Assembly (NCBI GenBank): GCA_905182175.1
Contig: CAJJAT010000027.1
Coordinates: forward strand, 1-64,000
Reading direction: 5' to 3'
Source: Flavobacteriales bacterium UBA1494
GTDB taxonomy: Bacteria; Bacteroidota; Bacteroidia; Flavobacteriales_E; Vicingaceae
Length of the DNA: 64,000 nucleotides
A program made the translations under genes and the position numbers. Shown here in pieces: positions 60,053 to 64,000 of the stretch. Numbering within the stretch: the first letter of the stretch is position 1; each line of letters starts with the position of its first letter. Below the pieces are notes generated by a model. That model was not told the DNA's origin. It ran no database searches and was given only the letters and a program-made list of their open reading frames with translations.

Positions 60053-61272
60053 TTCGCATCTAACTTCCTTAACTGCTCCAACAAGTCCCTATCGACTTTA
60101 ATTCCAAAACCATTTAATAGCTTTGGAACCTCTGAACTGAGAGCCTCGTTTTGAAAATAATGATCTCGTAAAAAGTGAACAAACTTCAACACTTGAAAAG
60201 CATTAAACCATTGAAAAAATCGTTTCTCAAATCGTTCTTTTGAAACCGATTGCCTTCTAATTTCTGCTAGTTTACTTTCCCAAACCTTGCTACTCAAAAA
60301 ATTCAATAAATAAGGGTGTACTTCAATGTCGTTCTCAAATCGATGAGCAACGTTAGCAAAACAAGCTTTTAGTATTTCAAAGCTTTCAAACGCATAGCTT
60401 TTTTCAATTTCCCGTTTATTGTCAATCATTTCTTGAATTGCTCTGCCAGTTCCAAACGGGACCCTGTGGGAAAACCTTGGTGATGGGATTACCGTTGTAG
60501 ACTGTAACTCTGATAAACTTCCTACGTCTATGAATTTTTGAAGAAAATAGAAATCTTCCCCTGCCTTTCGACGATTCATTCCTCCTTGCTCACAATATGC
60601 ATTCACTCTCACTGCCATTGAAGAACCGATGGTGTGAAAGGCATAAGGTAAGTTGGCATACGCTATTCCGTTCTTGTAATATCTAAGGTGCAGTTCATAG
60701 TAGTATATGCCACGATACACTTCAGGAGCGAACTCTTCCCCATTAGTGGGGTGCTCAAAATGTATGGAACAAGCACTAGTTTTAGTATTCTGTTTAAAAT
60801 GCTTTTCGATTTCAACTAAATAATCAGTTTCACATTTTGAGTCTGCATCGAAGCAAACTATGACCCCATCTTCATTTCCTACACTTTCGAACCTCCGAAC
60901 AGCCTCGTCCATGCCAATTTTTCTAGCTAAACCAACTCCTGCATGCTTCTTTGGCAATTCGTTCTCTTCAATACAAAATAGTTGAAACTTTGGATTTTTT
61001 AGTTTCGAATACCAATCTTGTAATTGTATACTAGCTGTTTTATTTTTATTTATAACGCCAGAAACCGAGTTTTCTGGAGCGTTAAAGATTACGATTACTT
61101 CAACTGCACATTCAACTGCAATGCAATTCTGAAGACTTGTAACACTAGTAATTAGCTCCTCTTCATCATGAACAGGAATAACAACAATAAGACCAAGCTC
61201 AACTTCTACCTGCTTTTGAATTAGTTTACCCCGAAAAGAATTTTTACTTAAATACTGTTGAAGTTTTGACAT
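60049..61272 (-). CDS. GT2-like glycosyltransferase
   Basis: The 407-residue protein has a GT-A core: LGLIVVIPVHDEEELITSVTSL, GMDEAVRRFE, GVIVCFDADSKCETDYLVEIE (DxD-like DAD), and AGEDFYFLQKF. It has a helical C-terminal tail and no membrane helix. I start at ATG 61272, as TTG 61275 adds one residue. The sugar donor and acceptor are unknown. It ends four bases within the DUF6495 gene and is divergent from a small membrane protein. Confidence 0.85.
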   Translation of the reverse strand: MSKLQQYLSKNSFRGKLIQKQVEVELGLIVVIPVHDEEELITSVTSLQNCIAVECAVEVIVIFNAPENSVSGVINKNKTASIQLQDWYSKLKNPKFQLFCIEENELPKKHAGVGLARKIGMDEAVRRFESVGNEDGVIVCFDADSKCETDYLVEIEKHFKQNTKTSACSIHFEHPTNGEEFAPEVYRGIYYYELHLRYYKNGIAYANLPYAFHTIGSSMAVRVNAYCEQGGMNRRKAGEDFYFLQKFIDVGSLSELQSTTVIPSPRFSHRVPFGTGRAIQEMIDNKREIEKSYAFESFEILKACFANVAHRFENDIEVHPYLLNFLSSKVWESKLAEIRRQSVSKERFEKRFFQWFNAFQVLKFVHFLRDHYFQNEALSSEVPKLLNGFGIKVDRDLLEQLRKLDAN

Positions 61273-61349
61273 CAATAATTATTACTTTACCGACTACAAA
61301 GGAAGGTTTTCTAAAACTTTTAAGCCTTGAGATTGTTTTATTTATTATT

Positions 61350-61754
61350 ATGAAGAATACGTGGATGAAAACGACGCTAAAGCTAGCGGCAGTATACAAT
61401 GTAGTTTGGGGAGCTTGGGTTGTGTTAGTACCACATCATTTCTTCGAAATTACAGGAATGGAAGCTATGATTCACCCTACTATTTGGCAAGGTATGGGTA
61501 TGATTGTTGGAGTTTACGGGCTTGGATATTGGTTTGCAAGCTATGATCCTATTCGCCATTGGCCAATTATTTTGGTCGGTTTTTTAGGTAAAATATTTGG
61601 TCCTTTAGGCTTTATAATGAATTACTTTTTTCTACAAAGCGTCCCTTTTGAATTTAGTTACACCTTATACACGAATGACTTAATTTGGTGGATACCTTTT
61701 TTCTTAATTCTAAAAGCCGTTCATGATACTACCAACTGGAAACTCACTGCCTAA
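61350..61754 (+). CDS. Small four-helix membrane protein 1
   Basis: The 134-residue protein from ATG 61350 (MKNTWMKTTLKLAAVYNVVWG) has about four membrane helices: 8-26, 44-62, 70-93 and 108-125. It is rich in Trp and Gly (GYWF, WWIPFF). An upstream TTG at 61266 adds a weak N-terminus and is not preferred. The family is unknown to me; related proteins are sometimes mislabelled alkyl hydroperoxide reductase. The next gene overlaps it by 32 bases. Confidence 0.75.
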   Translation: MKNTWMKTTLKLAAVYNVVWGAWVVLVPHHFFEITGMEAMIHPTIWQGMGMIVGVYGLGYWFASYDPIRHWPIILVGFLGKIFGPLGFIMNYFFLQSVPFEFSYTLYTNDLIWWIPFFLILKAVHDTTNWKLTA

Positions 61755-62127
61755 AAAAATAGGATTCTACGCTCTTTTTTTCGCCTATTTCTCAGGCGGA
61801 ATTAATCATTTCATGCAACCTGAAATTTATTGGCCTTTAATGCCACCCTACCTAATATATATAAAAGAGTTAAACCTTTTAAGTGGTCTGGCTGAAGTTT
61901 TATTGTCGCTTGGTTTGCTATTTCAAGTAACCAGAAAATGGACGGTTTACGGCATAATTTTAATGTTAATTGCCTTCTTACCTGCCCATATTTATTTTAT
62001 TGAAATGGGCAGTTGTATTTCTAAGTCCATGTGTTTTGATCCTTGGGTGGCTTGGGTAAGATTAATAGTCATACATCCGATGTTAATTTATTGGGCTTTT
62101 GTTTACCGAAATTACTCTGTTCAATGA
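61723..62127 (+). CDS. DoxX-like membrane protein
   Basis: The 134-residue protein has four membrane helices and a DoxX-type core: YFSGGINHFMQPEIYWPLMPPYL, then LNLLSGLAEVLLSLGLLF and GIILMLIAFLPAHIY. The central AEVLLSLGL segment and the first-helix HF are DoxX marks. It overlaps the previous gene by 32 bases and shares an ATGA with the next, so three small membrane proteins form one unit. Confidence 0.82.
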   Translation: MILPTGNSLPKKIGFYALFFAYFSGGINHFMQPEIYWPLMPPYLIYIKELNLLSGLAEVLLSLGLLFQVTRKWTVYGIILMLIAFLPAHIYFIEMGSCISKSMCFDPWVAWVRLIVIHPMLIYWAFVYRNYSVQ

Positions 62128-62537
62128 CACTTGAAATTGCAAGAGTAATAATAGATTTCGGGGCTGTGGTGCTAATTTGGATGGTACAGCTTGTCATTTA
62201 CCCTAGTTTCGTCTATTATGCGGACAAAGACTTACTAAAATGGCACATTCCTTACACTCAAAGGGTAACGTTTATTGTCGCTCCCATTATGTTTTCACAA
62301 ACAGGAATAATAGCGTATCAAACTTTCACTGAGTTTAATTACCTGAACCTATTATCAGCGGTTATTTGCGGCTCACTTTGGTTGCTCACCTTTTTTGAAG
62401 CTGTGCCACTGCACCATAAAATTGACATGAATCAAGAGGTACAAGCTACCAGTCAAAACCTTATTCGTATAAATAAAAAAAGAACGGCCTTGTGGACCAT
62501 TCTTTTCATCGTTTCTCTTACTCAACTAATTCTTTAA
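62124..62537 (+). CDS. Small four-helix membrane protein 2
   Basis: From ATG 62124 (MTLEIARVIIDFGAVVLIWM) the 137-residue protein has helices at about 5-25, 45-68, 73-91 and 117-136, with a basic loop INKKRTALW before the last helix. ATGA overlap with the DoxX gene. Family not recognised. The stop is within four bases of the convergent pdxH stop. Confidence 0.7.
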   Translation: MTLEIARVIIDFGAVVLIWMVQLVIYPSFVYYADKDLLKWHIPYTQRVTFIVAPIMFSQTGIIAYQTFTEFNYLNLLSAVICGSLWLLTFFEAVPLHHKIDMNQEVQATSQNLIRINKKRTALWTILFIVSLTQLIL

Positions 62538-63181
62538 GGATACAGTCTTTTAGTATTCCATTTTGAAGGTGTTCCTTCGTAAATAATTCTGTCGTGTAAT
62601 CTGCTTGGTCTCCCTTGCCAAAATTCGAAATAACTTGGAACCAATTCATATCCACCCCAAAAGTCTGGTCTGGGAACATCTTGTCCTTCAAACTTTATTT
62701 CAAATTCTTCCAGTTGATCTTCCAGCTTTTCTCTAGACTCTAACTCGTTGCTTTGCGCAGAAGCCCATGCACCAAGTTGACTCTTTCGAGGTCTCGTTGC
62801 GAAATAAGCATCCGATAATTTCCCATCTAATTTTTTAACCGCTACCGTCATTCGAATTTGACGGTCCATATCGGGCCAAAAAATGTTTACAGCTGCTTTT
62901 GCGTTTGCTGCTAAGGCAGCTGCTTTGCTACTTCCATAATTGGTATAGAAGTGAATTCCTATGTCTGAAATATCTCTGATTAGAACAACTCTTGCATCAG
63001 GCTGATTATTTACTGCTGTAGAAAGTACAAATGCATTTGCATCTTTTATTTTCATTTTTACAGCATCTTCTAACCATACTTTCAATAAGTCGAAAGGATT
63101 TTTAGGAACATCTTTTGCGTCTAATGTTCCGAAATCGAAATCCCTTCTCAAATCTCTCATGTCTTTTCTAATTTCTTCCAT
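62534..63181 (-). CDS. pdxH: Pyridoxamine 5'-phosphate oxidase
   Basis: The 215-residue protein has RDMRDLRRDFDFGTL, PDARVVLIRDISDIGIHFYTNYGSSKAAAL (FMN site), RQIRMTVAVKKLDGKLSDAYFATRPRKSQLGAWAS, and the C-terminal FWQGRPSRLHDRI. It oxidises PNP/PMP to PLP with FMN. Length fits E. coli PdxH (218). Its upstream spacer 63182-63337 has no gene. Confidence 0.95.
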   Translation of the reverse strand: MEEIRKDMRDLRRDFDFGTLDAKDVPKNPFDLLKVWLEDAVKMKIKDANAFVLSTAVNNQPDARVVLIRDISDIGIHFYTNYGSSKAAALAANAKAAVNIFWPDMDRQIRMTVAVKKLDGKLSDAYFATRPRKSQLGAWASAQSNELESREKLEDQLEEFEIKFEGQDVPRPDFWGGYELVPSYFEFWQGRPSRLHDRIIYEGTPSKWNTKRLYP

Positions 63182-63337
63182 TCTTTACTTTAATTTTATT
63201 CGAGAAACACTTGTTTTATGCGAATAGTTTTAGCGTAAAAGTTTTCTCTTTAGTCAAAAATAAGGTTGCTAAAATAGGCGCCTCTGTGCACCGTATATTT
63301 CACATTAGAGCTACTGCCTTAGTTCAAGAAGCCTCTT

Positions 63338-64000
63338 TTATTTAATAGCTAAATCCTCACTTCTAGTAACCCATAAATTCTCACTGTACTTGTTCCAAGT
63401 TACTTTAGAAAGGTCTACCGTTTCATCGTACAGTGGTTTTGAAACTTTACCATTTAAACTTACCCAACTTTTAGCATAAATCCCTACGTATTCTTCATCC
63501 TTAATTGCTAAATCATTTTTCAAATGTTGCACAAAATACCACAACATATCCGGCCGAGTAGCTATGGAGCGTTGTTGTTTACCAGTTAAGTAGTCTTTTA
63601 AATTAACAAAGCGTTTTTCTCCGTTTTGCTTTTTTAAATACAACTGCACTTCTCCACTTTTGGAGCGCAGCATCATTCGCCAAGAGAGGCGGTGACCTTC
63701 TTCTGTCCATGTAACGTTTCCATCAAAATAACGGTTTCGCATAGGCAATAGAAACATTACAACCATAAATACAACAAAAGCAATTGTTTTTGGCATTTGG
63801 AAAGTCGGTCTGTTTACTTGAATTTCCCTATTGAAAAACGGTTTATTTCCAAAGAATAATTTCCGGATTACCTCAGGTTCAAAATAAAACAAACCGAATG
63901 CAATTCCCATAAATGGAAAAATTCCAACTTGAAAAACAGCTGAGTTAAATCCATGAAATAAGACCGAACCAAAAAAAGCGTACTTTCTTGTTTTCTTCCA
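63338..64000 (-). CDS. HTTM (vitamin-K gamma-carboxylase-like) membrane protein, 5' end beyond window
   Basis: The visible 221 residues are the C-terminal part: FHGFNSAVFQVGIFPFMGIAF, two or more membrane helices (AIAFVVFMVVMFLLP-like region) and a soluble tail WTEEGHRLSWRMMLRSKSGEVQL and LRxDM-like ATRPDMLWYFVQHL. The HTTM domain is a group of membrane helices with an active-site His; the conserved GHRLSWRMMLR fits this family. The gene continues past the right edge; the Met at 63910 is internal. Function in bacteria is unknown. Confidence 0.82.
   Translation of the reverse strand, partial: WKKTRKYAFFGSVLFHGFNSAVFQVGIFPFMGIAFGLFYFEPEVIRKLFFGNKPFFNREIQVNRPTFQMPKTIAFVVFMVVMFLLPMRNRYFDGNVTWTEEGHRLSWRMMLRSKSGEVQLYLKKQNGEKRFVNLKDYLTGKQQRSIATRPDMLWYFVQHLKNDLAIKDEEYVGIYAKSWVSLNGKVSKPLYDETVDLSKVTWNKYSENLWVTRSEDLAIK

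Overview
The window is AT-rich chromosomal DNA of a member of the Bacteroidota, most likely of order Flavobacteriales. The evidence is: promoters of the Bacteroidota form TTG-N(19-21)-TAnnTTTG (for example before the SRP RNA and before the genes at 32414 and 50878); a type IX secretion sorting domain; lineage-typical long forms of NusB and ribosomal protein S16; and families largely confined to the phylum (DUF4199, DUF6495, DUF6913, PUR/DUF3276, the MCE / Fe-S / amidase block). No tRNA, rRNA, CRISPR array, intact transposase or prophage gene was seen.

Layout. 1-10 kb: a phenylacetate-degradation island on the minus strand (paaY-like, a crotonase, a three-domain paaZ, paaJ and paaI). It is interrupted by a two-gene ABC transporter, a four-helix-bundle protein, repeat-rich spacers and two relic genes. 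10.6-16 kb: a conserved hypothetical protein, then a membrane Fe-S electron-transfer pair with a HAD phosphatase between its halves, an MCE/MlaD lipid-transport protein and a SPOR-tailed amidase. This block faces a divergent lptD at 16.1 kb. 18.9-20.7 kb: rpsP-rimM-trmN6. 20.7-26.2 kb: a complete GDP-D-glycero-alpha-D-manno-heptose pathway (gmhA, hddA, gmhB, hddC) with two glycosyltransferases. 26.3 kb: SRP RNA. 26.5-32.3 kb: transaldolase-like aldolase and a YciO/TsaC protein, facing the minus-strand run leucine dehydrogenase-nusB-DUF1573-yajC-ybbR-coaE. 32.4-34.9 kb: an MsbA-like exporter and a PUR protein. 35.2-37.2 kb: two decayed genes, one a former T9SS cargo protein. 37.2-42 kb: hutH, hisS, ettA. 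42-45 kb: a RimK module (retropepsin-like RimB, ATP-grasp RimK, M14 deacylase). 45-53.5 kb: ndh, a SDR-like protein, a TPR protein, recF-DUF721-DUF6913-dapA, a TPR/membrane protein with ribH, a DUF4442 protein and a SlyD-like FKBP. 53.8-56.7 kb: a histidine kinase with two response regulators, the first frameshifted in an A7 tract. 57.0-58.8 kb: a relic secreted gene, then an SPFH protein followed by two very small genes (DUF4177-like and Arc-like). 59-64 kb: thioesterase, DUF6495, a glycosyltransferase, three small membrane proteins, pdxH and an edge-truncated HTTM protein.

Most of this is ordinary core genome. The unusual material is the fused PaaZ, the number of decaying genes (five found by reading through stop codons), a dispersed CTTCGACT...CTCAG repeat family that includes a perfect-period 32-bp tandem array, a 39-bp near-perfect palindrome with 19-bp arms, the SPFH-DUF4177-Arc trio, the RimB-RimK-M14 trio and the homopolymer-frameshifted response regulator. 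I do not see a clear-cut new defence or mobile system. The best candidates for undescribed biology are the SPFH trio and the PaaZ C-terminal domain.
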